From Manis javanica (Eukaryota > Chordata > Mammalia > Pholidota > Manidae): 64,000 nucleotides of DNA. Below, in pieces: positions 47,881 to 59,720 of the stretch. The translations under genes and the position numbers were made by a program. Location: assembly GCF_040802235.1 (NCBI RefSeq), contig NC_133158.1, forward strand, positions 82,384,501 through 82,448,500. Direction: 5' to 3'. The notes beneath the pieces are model-generated. The model did not search any database. It had not been told where the DNA came from and worked only from the letters and a program-made list of their open reading frames with translations. The stretch's first letter is position 1. Each line of letters opens with the position of its first letter.

Positions 47881-50059
47881 TATTTCTACCTCAAAGTTAC
47901 ATTATTTTTTCTATTTTTGTTTTTGTTTTTTTATAAAACAAGGATGATACTTTTAATACCCATTGTGAGAATTAATTGTTCAATATTTTTCTTATAGCTC
48001 AATAGTAGCTGTGAATGGACTGTAGCCTTTTTTTTAATAGTTTATAAACTTATCATATTTATTTGGATTATGGATAATGACTATATTATTAAATATATTC
48101 ATTGATTTTATAATTTAAAAATGTGCTTAATTAAACATTCATTTACATATTGTATAACTAAGAGTTGCAAATCATAATTCTATAGCTATACTTATAAAAA
48201 TTTAATTTTTTATGATCATGCTCTGGACTGGCTAGAAAGATAAGATTTTCTATCTTGTTGGAGATATTTTGGACTGGATGGAAGCTGACTTTGAAATTAT
48301 ATTAGAAGTTTCAAAGGGTCCTTCTATGTCTCAGAAATGATCATTTTATTTATGCTTCTATTTCCATAATTCTAATTTAATATGTGTATAAAGTGACAGT
48401 TTTTCATTTAATAAAGATGAGCTAAATTTCATGGTAAAGTCTGTTAATGTCTATCCATCAAAAAAAATCATCTGTAGAATTTAAGTTTTCAAAATATTTT
48501 GGAATATTAAACAAAACACATATTCACATGCACAATTATTTACATAAGTTTTCCTGATACTTAAAATATAGTTGAGCTCCTGTTCATGTCATAGGTCATG
48601 TATTATTCTCAAATATGAAATAAATTTTTATGATTTTAATATGCTGCATGGTTATTATACTGCCTGAAAATAAATGGCATATTGCTAATTTTATACTTGT
48701 GAGGAAAATATCTAGTGCATTGTGAGTGGAATTCTAATTGAATAGATAACTGTTACAGGTGAAGATTAAGTAATGAACAAATATTTTTCCATGTTATTGA
48801 AGAGGTTTATGCCACAATATTTGCTTAAATTACTCCCAAAAAGCAGAAAACACTTACAAGTATATACCTTTAGAAATTTCACAAGCAGCTTTTATTATGT
48901 ATAAAAAAATACTAATCTCTTAATCACTCATTCATTCAGTTCATTACTGGCAAAATTCTGTAGTCAATTAACATAGCTAAAATGAAGTGCTTATCTCTCA
49001 GCAATCATTGCATTGCAAATAAAATTTTAGTACAATTCAATTTGTGTAAGAGTTATTGAAAATCAAAGTCTTATTGACTAAAGTATCACTGTCATCTCAA
49101 TTACTTTTTTTCCCTTTGCTGATATGAATTAGACTGTTTATAATGTTATAGATAAGAGAAAAATAGGTTATGGAATGGTTCATTTTTCTGTATCTTTGAG
49201 TAGTTCACTTTGAATAAATTTGAACTTAAATATAATCTTATATTGATGTCTGGATGGTCACAAATATATAATAATCATAGAATCCTTTTATGGTAAATCT
49301 ATTACAAATAAAGAGAATATATATCATAATTTATATCTTAACCCTGAGAAAGCCTTATAAATATATGCTGCATTGAACAAAATCATACTGATGCATTTAA
49401 ATCACTTAATCTTACTTTTTTATGGTCAAATTCTGAATTATGATCATTTTGAAATTGTAATTTGTGAGTAGAACAGATGTGTAAGGCTTAGTTGGAAATG
49501 AAATGTCCATAAAAATAATCTCAGTTGTAAGTGGTGGTTCACCTACTAAAGGAGCAGTAAATTTAAAACCAAGTTAAAGTACTTGAAGAAGCACTTTAAG
49601 TACATGTTCTTAAAGCGTGAATATAAAGTCAGGAGATTTTCTGAGAATGGATATATTCTTTCAGAAGCAGCATTCATTATTGACCTGAGAATGAAGGAAT
49701 TTATGAGATAAATATGAATGCAAATAATCTCTTAGAGCTGAATCTTCTTTCACTAAAAAATATTTTACAACTGGACTAAATAAGAAATACAATTTAAACA
49801 ACTTTGAAAGTAATCTTTATTAAACATCCTGTCCTATGTGCTTTTAAAAACTTGATTAAACACAAATGATATTGACTTTAATATCTAAGAATTTTTCAAT
49901 GAACACATTTTCAATGACCTTATTTTGCTAGATGAATAATGAGAATTTTTTTAAAAAGCCAATTAATTTTACTTGAACAATCCATGCAATTTTTTAGTGA
50001 TTAAGTCTGTTGGGAGTCTTACATCTAACTTTAAAATATGCAAGGAATATGGAAGGAAA
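47881..50059. other. Very AT-rich unassigned DNA
   Basis: No gene or clear repeat. Confidence 0.45.
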
Positions 50060-50205
50060 GGAAAGCAATTTATTGCATACTTTTTTGGAGTATTAAATAG
50101 TTTACATATTTTTAACTTATCTTCAAAACACTATGTGAAGAAAATAAAATCCAAAGTAATAGCCAGGATCCGAATTTGGGATTCTGACTCTAAAGGCTTT
50201 GATTT
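50060..50205 (+). repeat. Possible MIR fragment
   Basis: 'taacttatcttcaaaacact' then 'agccaggatccgaatttggg' and 'attctgactctaaaggc' resemble the 3' half of MIR, with an internal gap. Weak. Confidence 0.45.
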
Positions 50206-50479
50206 TTTAAAGAATACATACTTTATAAAATAAGACAGATTAGGGAAGCATATTTTGTCAAGAAAGTTATAACGTTGAATGACTTGAGGCTTCAAAAAAA
50301 TGTTTAAAATTTTTTCAGTAAAATCAAATGGTTATTTAAGGATTTATTTAAGGAAGAGAAGAAAGAAAAACTCTACACAGGTTGGAGTATCTGATATATT
50401 AGCAGATAACAAAAAACCATCTTTAGTTAATAGTTTGCTCTTTTGTATAGAAAATTATGATTATTAATTCCTTAATGTT

Positions 50480-51880
50480 TAAGTGAGGAAAAGGCCACCT
50501 AATCCTGTTTGTATTCCCCAATCTTTCTATTCAGTTTCCATTCAGACCCTGCAGGTAATCAATTTTATTAAATTCTTCTTGTCATTTTTTCTTTATGTCT
50601 TTGCACTAGTGAGCATATGCACATGTGTTTTTTTATTTCTCCCTTTTTTTCTCAAAGCTAGGACATTACACATATTAATTTGTATTATTGTTTTCTATTT
50701 AGCAATATATCCTTCATATCACTCATCTTTCTATATAGAGATATTTCTCATTCCTTTTATAGATGCATAATATTTTATGTGTGGGTTCCATAGTTCATTC
50801 AACCATTTTTCTAGGTTTGGGCATTGGCATAGTTTCCCTGGATTTGCAATTACACATAATGCTGCCATGGATAGCCTTCTACATATGCATTTTTACCTCG
50901 TTGGAAGTGTGTGTAGTCAAAGTAAATCCCTGGAGAGGACAATTTTAGATAAATATTATGTGTATATGTATGTAGTTTTGCTAGTTTATTGGAAATTTCC
51001 CTCCAGAAGGGTTCCAGAGTTTGCCTTCCCAGCAGCATGAGAGCGCCAGGCTTCCCACAGCCTTGAGAAAAAGAACAGAAGGTCATTCTTAATAATTTTC
51101 ACCAACCTGATGAAAGAGAAATGCAAATGCTATCTTAATGAAATTTTTATTTTTATTTCTCTAATTATGAGTGAGATGAATATTTTTACACATATTTAAG
51201 GGCTATTTTTATACCTTCAGTGTGAATTTTTTTCATGTGGCTTTTTCATAATTTTCTATTAGGTTTTTGATATAGCATTCCTAATTTTTAAGAGTTTTTA
51301 AAAGAATATTAGCTTTCATCTTCAATATACAATACAAGTTTTCAACACATCCTTTTAAGTTTGCCGGTTGTATTTTGATATTTTTGTGGCTTTTTTTCTG
51401 TAAAATTTGTTGTTATTTCTAGGTAGTTATCAATGGTAGTTTATTGTCTCTGGCTCTTGAATTACAGTTAGAAAGCCTTTCCCTGACACCAAAATTAAAC
51501 AGGAATTCATATATATTTTCTTCTAGTACTTACATTGTCACATTTTTTTAACATTTAAATCAGTGATCCATTTGGAATTAAGTTCTTGAGTATGGTGGTG
51601 AAGTATATACCTAATTTTATCTTTTTCCAAATGACTAACCAATTGCCCCTGCATCATTTATTAAAATGTCCTTCTTTGTCTTATTAATTTTAAGTGCCAC
51701 CTTTATATATGATATGTGATAAATTTTTGTATGTACTTAGATTTATTTCTGGATCATTATTCCAGTCCAATGATATGCTTGTCTTTTCATGTACCAGCAC
51801 CCCACAGTTTTAATTAGTAGTGCACTCAGTTTATTTTTTATATTGATCCAGTTTGTTGTACATATCAATAGTTTGTTCTT
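50480..51880 (-). mobile_element. Ancient antisense L1 3' portion
   Basis: On the plus strand, T-rich text such as 'ttattggaaatttccctcca', 'aatgcaaatgctatcttaat' and 'gatccatttggaattaagtt' corresponds to an antisense L1M/HAL1-type ORF2 tail and RT region. Frames at 50483-51040 are shadows. Confidence 0.55.
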
Positions 51881-51884
51881 TTAT

Positions 51885-52090
51885 ATTCCTCATAATATTT
51901 CATTGTATGAATGTATCACAATTGTTTAACCATTTTCTTCATAATGCATACCTAATGAATTTCCAGGTTTAATAATTTTGAATAAAGCTCTTTAGGAACT
52001 TATTGTAAAATCTTTTTGAACATATATGTTTCAGTTTTTTTTGAGTAAATACCCAGGAGTGGAATTACTGTGGTATGGGATAATAATTTT
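51885..52090 (-). mobile_element. Second ancient antisense L1 tail
   Basis: 'aatatttcattgtatgaatg' ... 'taaatacccaggagtggaat' is the antisense of the end of L1 ORF2. It repeats sequence types seen at 50700-51000, so it is a separate copy. Confidence 0.55.
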
Positions 52091-52099
52091 TTTAGTTTG

Positions 52100-53639
52100 T
52101 TTTGCTTTAGAGTTTTTAGAAAAAGTTTTAAATATGAAATATTTAATATGTTTGGGCATTTTAAGTAAAATTAAAGTAGGTAAATCATAAGATTTGATGG
52201 AAAAATGGAAAAAATAAAAAGAGGTATGAAAGCATGTAAGAGTGAGTTATTTTCTCCAAGTGACCCTTGTCAACTGTACATACAAGATAAATAGTTGGAG
52301 ATTATTAATTCCATTAGCAGTGAAATATATTTATATGATCATATTGATTGATATAAATACATGAAAAGAGTGGAGGTCATAAAATAATAGTGTAAAATAA
52401 TAAAATTTAATCTATCATAATATATAATGACTAACACTGATATATTAAGATAAATATATAATTTAGAAATATGGAAATAAATAATAGAAATAGCTGAACT
52501 GTTTAAAAAATTATCTTCATTTTGAGAGGAGAACTAGGGAAAGAGGTATGGTCAAAGACTATGGGTTTTTCCTCTATATTATTGATAATATTAGATTTTT
52601 AAATAACTTTTAACTTATTTTGCGTATGTTTTTTCAGTAAACAATAGAAGGAAATACTTAAAGATGAAATACTTTATTTTTCATAGTTACTATTAAATTC
52701 TGATTATATTTAATGTTCAAGTACTGTTATAAAGAACATATTATCAATGAAATTATTAATAAATTCCATGAAAATATGAAGAAAACTGAGCCCTAACTTT
52801 CCATAATATCTTATTAAATATTTTATAAACATTTAATCTATTACTCAACATTGGTACCTGATAGTAGATGAACATATGACAATGGAATAAAATATAGAGA
52901 TTACAAAAATAACTGAAAAGAAAAGAAAAAAGGTGCAATAACAAAAGAAACAAGAAATATTAAAGCTAATCAGAACTGTACTCATTGCCCAGCAGATTCA
53001 AATCAGTAAGTACATGTTTTCTTCAATATTGATTTATCAAAAGTTTAAAAGACCCAGTTTTTCATATAATCTATAAATTTAGGTTCACTTATATTATTTG
53101 TCATGACTAACGGTTTTCAGATTACTTTAAAATACACAGACCATTATTTTTTTCAAGTTTAGAGTACTCAAAAATAACCTCACAGAGCAAATATAAACCA
53201 CAGTATTGTGTGTTTCTTAAGCAATATACATATCTTAAACTTTATCAATGGACCGTAGTGTCCCACAAAAAGATATGAAAAATACTGACTATAATTTTTG
53301 TGTTTATAAGCATATTTATAATCATTATTAACAATTGAAATATTTTAAGAAGTCCACGAGTAAACAAGCTTATTAATTTTTACCCCAAGAATCCCAAATT
53401 GCTTTTTTGCAGGATAATATTTTATTAAACTATTAAAGAAATGTTAATCCAATGAACAAGTCATTTGAAAAACTTGAAAGCTTTGACACAGGAGTAGATT
53501 AAGGCATGCACTGACCACTGGTCATGCAGTTTCTGCAATATAAATTTTAATTTGTATTTTGAGACTTCATATTTTACTGACACTGACTAAAATTTTTCTT
53601 GCTTACATATATTTGAATTATAACAGAGAGCAATGAGTA
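52100..53639. other. AT-rich unassigned DNA
   Basis: Nothing recognised. Confidence 0.45.
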
Positions 53640-54340
53640 GGAGTCTGAAGAAATATTAAGTGATCCTGTGAGATCTTGTAATAGGCTGAATTATGAGGGA
53701 ATTCAGAAAATTCTTTGATGTGGAAGAAGCAATTGAACTGAGAGATGCAGGGTGAAGTCATAGATAATTATTTGAGTGTTTAAGCACAGAAGTGCATTCT
53801 AGGCAGACAAATCAGCATATATAGAAATCCTGAATGATGATTGGAGCAGTCAAGGAACTAAAAGAAAATTGTGATTATGTGTAAAATATAGGTGGGACCC
53901 ACCAAAAGATGAATTAGGAGTAATAGACAAGGGCCAGATGCTACAAGATTTTTTGTGATGTTAAAGATGTTAAAAGGTTTGTGGTATAAGGAAGGGAGTG
54001 AGGAGTGAGGATGGTGAGATAATCCAATTTAAGTATTTAAATGGCTTCCGTATGGATTAGATGTAGAATGAATAGAAATATCTAATTAGGTTGCTATTAC
54101 TGTGGACCAGGTAAAGGATGGTGTGGCAGACGTATATAATGAGAGGCTTTTATCAGTGAGATGGCAGTGGAGAAGAAAAGGGAATCAATTTTAAAGATGT
54201 TTTAAAAAACAACTGAATTTTAAGCAAAAGCAGGATATTGGCAGGGGAAAGGAAATACTTTTTTTAAGAACCATTTCTTCATTTCTGTCTTGCAAAATGC
54301 ATATGTGATGGTGGTGTGAATTGAGATAAGGGAGCATTGG
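53640..54340 (+). repeat. Ancient interspersed repeat, unnamed family (copy 2)
   Basis: 'gggccagatgctacaagatt' (53932 on) and 'ctaattaggttgctattact' (54081 on) follow the same family order as 30200-30960. A further, weaker relative may lie at 56810-57350. Confidence 0.4.
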
Positions 54341-54789
54341 AAGAGGTGACCTTGAGTGAATGCTTTGTGTGTGTGTACATATACATGGCTAGTGTTTGGG
54401 AAGAGGAATTATATGTTTATATTTTAGGAGTGCCTCAGTGAGGGTCCAGTTAGGAGACAGAAATAATGCCAGTTATTTTAACTCAGACCATGTCTGAGAG
54501 GCTAGCAGTTGGTACTGTTCTCTCTGAGTGGTCCCAGTGAGACTTTTTCTGCAAATCTTAGAAAGACAACAAACTGAGATCAACTGCTAATGCAGGTTTC
54601 AACTGTCAGTACCAGGAAGAAAAACCATTGCTAAGCTGACAGTTAGGAATATGAAGGAAACAGCCTGATGCTGCTTCTTCCTTTCATCTTCCCATTCTGT
54701 CCAGAATTCCCAACTCATAGAGCCCAGTAGAAAGTCAACTGTTTCTTTATAGAAAGTCAACTTTATTTCTTTATGACATTATAGTTGTC

Positions 54790-54930
54790 AGATATTATAT
54801 TATATATTTATATTTGTTTATTCAGTGTCATGTAAGCCCAATAAGAATGTGTTTTTTGTTTGTCTAATTATTTTTCCTTGAGAAATGTAACACACATAAT
54901 ATTCACTCAATATATAATTGTGTATTAAGG
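54790..54930 (+). repeat. L2 3' end fragment
   Basis: 'gtaagcccaataagaatgtg' and 'aatattcactcaatatataa' match the order of the L2 3' tail. Confidence 0.4.
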
Positions 54931-56072
54931 AATGAGTGGGTCCCCTATGGCACTCTTTGATGCCAGTTTTTCATTCTGGGGTCCTGTCTTTTGCTTATGA
55001 TAGAGTATCTGCCAATATAAATGTCTACCTGTTGCTGATTTTTGGCTTCATATACCATCTTATTTCCATAAGTGAAGGTAAAAATATCTTCCATGATCTC
55101 ATTTCACTTTCAGGCAGTAGTTACTTCTTATGAGATCCATCTTACCTGTAAAGGCTATGTAAGGCTGAGTAAATAGTGAATTTTTATGTATATAGGGACT
55201 ATCAACTGTAACATTCTTCAATTACAGCATCTTAAGGTGGTTAAGATAATAAAAATAAAGGACTTTTTCTAGATTTAATTTTTTCACAAATTAAAACTTG
55301 GTGGTTTGGGATTTTAAATTTTGCACTGTTATAATAAGCTCATATACATTTAAATATGTTAGGAGAGAATGAATCTATTACTTTAATAAATGAACCAACT
55401 TTCTGCCAAAAAGGCAGAAAAACCATAATTTTGTTTGTAGTATTAGAAATTTTCTCTTGAAATATAATTTGTACTCTGAATAATAAACCAAGTACTCCCC
55501 CTGAAATACTCAATATATACTTCTCTACTAGTCCTAAAATGTTTTGACAAGTACATGTTTTATGAACTGAAGTGAGGCCACAGTGCACCAGGATCTATAA
55601 AGGAAAACATCATCTGTGGGGGTTCATATATTTCACATAATGGTGGCATAATTTATTCTTTTCTGTTGTGAAAAGATATCCTGGCACAGCTACTAGCCAA
55701 TGTATAAAACACTGAAACAGGAAAGTTGACATTTTTACTAGAGTTCTATGATCCCATAATTTTTCTCCTTGGCAGTACTTCCACTCCAGATCTTTAAAAG
55801 GTCTATTTTTTTTTCTTAAATAGTTGATTTATCTTAACTTAGTACTAATATTGGAGCATTAAATAATGGATACATAATTTTGACCTTTTCTTACAAGGTC
55901 TGGTTGCACTTGGCAAGCTGTCCTAGAGTTAATAATGTTACATTTCTTAAGCAAAGTGGTAATAGGGACCCTTTTTCCATTTCCAAAACTTGTGCATTTT
56001 GGGGAGCTGGTATAAGCTATTGGATCTAAGTAGAAAATTTTCTCTTATATTCCCTGGAATTTGGTTCAGAGA
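54931..56072. other. Unassigned AT-rich DNA
   Basis: No gene or clear repeat. Short frames only. Confidence 0.45.
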
Positions 56073-56580
56073 TGCAGGGAAGTCAAATAGAGTGAGACAA
56101 GAAACAAAAATTAGGAAGGCAAAGTGAATTTTATTTTGCCCTGTACAGCAGAGCGGACCTGCCTAAGGTTAGACAGGCACAGGCAGTTTACTCTGAGGCT
56201 TTTTTTATGGAGTGTTGACACAGAAGTCCTTGCCTGATCAACGATCTTTGGTCAGGAGACCTAATAGGTAAAAAGAAGCCAGGGGCTGCTCTGATGGTTT
56301 CTGTGCCTGCCTTTGGATGTTTTATTTGTTTCTTATCTGGGGAGAGTCTGTGCTTAGAAACTTCTCATTTGGGTATGTTGTTTTTTCTTATCTGGGGAAT
56401 TTATGGACATTCCAAGTAACTCCTAGTCCTTGAAACTTCAACTAATTAACACTGTGAGTCTTTTCTGGCTCTCTGGTTTCATCTGGTTAACTCTTTGACT
56501 CCCTTTTAGTGGGCTTTACTGGCTTTATTCTCCCTCTACCCACTTATGTCTACCTTTCTGCCTAAAAAGCCTATCAGATT
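56073..56580 (-). repeat. Probable LTR, antisense (family D)
   Basis: The minus strand carries AATAAA (56130-56135) in 'gggcaaaataaaattcac', followed by a U5-like end (...cttccctgca). A GC-richer U3 with repeated 'cttatctggggaa' phrases lies at about 56330-56400. The right edge is approximate and no target duplication was found. Confidence 0.5.
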
Positions 56581-57539
56581 ACAGTAAACTATATTACCAC
56601 CAAGGATTATCAATGAGAAATATTTTAAAATTGGAGATATACCACTGATAAAGTCAATTCTCTAATAATCATTGCTTAAATTGCATACTATGGAATATTA
56701 AGGAGGCTGTTTTAAAAGTATTTTAATATCTCCTGCTGTTGGCCTTACATTTTCTTTCTCAATTGTAAGTGGTGTAGTTTAGAGAATTCATTTCAGCTCA
56801 AAATGTGTGTTAAGTATCTAATAAGTTCAAGGTATTGTCAATTACATTTTCTGCCTTCAAGAAGATAAATATATGGTGGACTTCATAATAAAACAAGCAA
56901 GCAAAACAGTGTAATATTGGATAGAAAAAAGACTTATACACCAAATAGATTCTGAGTGATTTAATATTCCATTTGGTTAAGAGAGGATAGAGCATTGAAA
57001 GGCCAAATTGTGGGCTGAAGGCAATGATGTAGGACACATCAAGAGTAAGGCATTAAGACAAGAATAGTTGAGCACAGAGAGGAATAAAGCTGCAGTAATA
57101 TAGAGCAGGACATAAGGCCCAACTATGATCAGGTAGAGTGTAAATAGAGGGAAAGTGAATTTCAAGTGTTTGAATATAGAAAACCATATATTATAGAAAG
57201 TAAATGATAACAAATTGGTTTTAAGTCAGTTTGACTGGAAAAACAGTGGTGTCAGTAGCAGGGAGAAATGTGATATGAGACATGGTTAACAAGAAGTTGG
57301 AAATTACACTCAGGTTTGAGAGAGATCAGGAATTGATTTAATTCCTACAAAGTTCATGTTTAAATTCATGAGACTTGTTGCGATTGAAATTTAAAGAGAA
57401 GATTATATATATTTTTGGAAGATTGGTTTTTAGTTGTTCTTTATTCCCAAACTAGATGTGTTCTATTTTCTTTATTTCCTACATCACTTTGTACTACATT
57501 TACTGCACTTACCTTTGCTTGTTTTGTTTGATAACTATT

Positions 57540-57690
57540 TATGAATTTAACTCTCACCATTCTATTTGTTTGAATGTTCCTTGGGGGAAGAAACATTTAC
57601 TCAACTTTCTATTCCCTTAGTGCCTTTAGGAATGCTTTACTCATAAAAAGAACACATATTTGTAGAACCTAATGGACTAGAATACAACGA
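57540..57690 (+). repeat. L2 3' end fragment
   Basis: 'gaatgttccttgggggaaga', 'ttagtgcctttaggaatgct' and 'catatttgtagaacctaatg' match the order of the L2 3' end. Confidence 0.5.
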
Positions 57691-57975
57691 AAACATTCCA
57701 AGATGGAAATTCAATGATAAACTGCTTAAATCTGACTCACCTTACATTTACCAATAAAATCTTCAGGATACCAATGATTTTATTTTGACTGTACCAGACT
57801 GAGAATTAAAAGTAGGACAACTTAAAAAAAACTGAACAAAAGTGGAAATAAGAGAAAGCATAAAATAAATGTGTAGTTTTTCCATTCCTCATCAGCACTT
57901 TATCATTCACAAGTCTACTTGGGCTGGTTGGGGTGGTTCATAGTCCAGGTGTCAGATTTTTTCTTTTGTGTACCA

Positions 57976-58020
57976 CTCTGCTTCTGTTAGATAGGGAAGT
58001 GCTATCTAACAGAAGCAGAG
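57976..58020. repeat. Perfect 19-bp inverted repeat, 7-base loop
   Basis: The left arm CTCTGCTTCTGTTAGATAG (57976-57994), loop GGAAGTG and right arm CTATCTAACAGAAGCAGAG (58002-58020) match in all 19 pairs. The stem does not extend further. It is not part of a recognised element. Confidence 0.97.
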
Positions 58021-59440
58021 CTCATCTCTTACTCCAGTGATGCTCAACTTTGTACTTTCACTTCTCTCACTACCACCAGACCTGGTTACCTAGTACCCAC
58101 TGATCTCCAGGAAGCACTGCTGACACCCTGAACACCTAATGTGGAAAATAGGCATTAATCTGCATCAAAGTGACAGGTTGGTGTGAAGCTAGGTTTCACC
58201 AATACCTGTGTTATTTTCTTCTTTTTTTGGACTCATGGGAACACTTGCTTTTCCAGTTTGCCTGCAGTTAGGTGAGACAAGGTGATTGAACTAACGGATT
58301 GAATAATGAGTGGAAGTGACATCAGGCACTTTTGGGCCAAGGCAGTTAAGACCTAGTATGCTTTACTGAGGCTTCCCTAACACTGTGCCCCCAGGAGATC
58401 ATGAGAGCCAAATATTCTAGCCATAAATTGGAGAAAGACTTCCCAACTCACATCAGACTGATTTCTTTATTTATCTGTTACATAGCATAACCTAGCTTAT
58501 CTTGAAAGATGTATAGGGAAGCATTCTTTTTTCTTTTTAGTTACATTATTAGAAAGACTTCAAAAAAATTCTCTGTATACCCAAAAGTTTTAAAGAGTTC
58601 AGCACATAATCTTTTTCAGTTTTCATTTCTGTTTCTGCCAGCCATAAGACTGAGAGAAAACTCCATTTTGGGCTAAGCCATGTATTAAATCTGTGTGATA
58701 GCTATTGTATACAAAATTTCTCTTTAACTCAGAAAAATAAGGCTTAATATTAGGTCAATTCTGTGTCTGTCTCCTCCTACCCTAAGACCTGTAAGGTAAA
58801 CAAAAATTTCCTTAGAGTTAATCAAACATGTCCAGGAATGTCTGTATCTTAGTGGCAAAACAGAGCCTGGGCACAACTCATCATTTTAGTGTCAGAAAGA
58901 GGAACTAATTTACAGACATGAACATGAGTAAATGAAAAATTTGAATAAATTGCATAATAACTAGATTCAGTACTTGTGAAATCAGAAATTGCATATTAAA
59001 ATATTCATAATTTCTTGGCTAGGATAACTTGAAAAATATTTTTCCATCATACTTTGAATAACACAGTAAATGGAAAATACTGAAAATAAAGTGTGACATA
59101 TATGTTCTAGAATTATAAAGATTTTGCTAGTAGTTTTTATAGTATGTGTTAGCATTTAAAATTGAGTTAAATCTATTCCCAGATATAATCTTATAATTTT
59201 CCTTATCCATTTGTGAGAATGTGAGTATACATGGAACTTAATATTTAAAATTTTTGTGTCAATGTCTGTGCAGCACATTGCGCCTTGTTAATAACCATTG
59301 AATATGATATTAATCAGAGTAGTTTCAGTGAGTTCCTTGATTAGGATAGTTTTCCGATAGTCAAAGCATTTTCTTTTCTTGATGATTAAGAGGATTATGG
59401 GCTTGATCTTAATTGGTAGTTTTAAAACTCGTCCTTAAAA
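58021..59440. other. Unassigned DNA
   Basis: No gene or clear repeat. Slightly less AT-rich to about 58450. Confidence 0.45.
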
Positions 59441-59449
59441 TATTTTTCT

Positions 59450-59720
59450 GGAGTAAATATCTATTTTCTTTCCTCTCTTTTCCTCCAGTTACTTTAAAGA
59501 ATGGATCTTCTCTGATATCCTTTTCCAAGCTTTTACTCTTTCATCTTTCTCTCACTGTGTCTCATGTCTTCTTTCATAATAATACCCATAATATACATTT
59601 TTATTTTTGAGACAGAGACCAGGTCATATTAATTTTCATATCCCACATATATATAAAAATGCCTGAAAATACAGACCCTTAATATATATTTTTTAAACAA
59701 TGGGTGGGTGAATTACCACA
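59450..59720 (+). repeat. Possible L2 fragment
   Basis: Text order 'tttgagacagagaccaggtc' then 'atgcctgaaaatacagaccc' and 'ttttaaacaatgggtgggtg' fits a decayed L2 3' tail. Weak. Confidence 0.4.

Noticed and set aside
57976-58020. Hairpin as a microRNA precursor
   Set aside because: A 19-bp stem with a 7-base loop is shorter than a usual precursor and the pairing does not extend outward.
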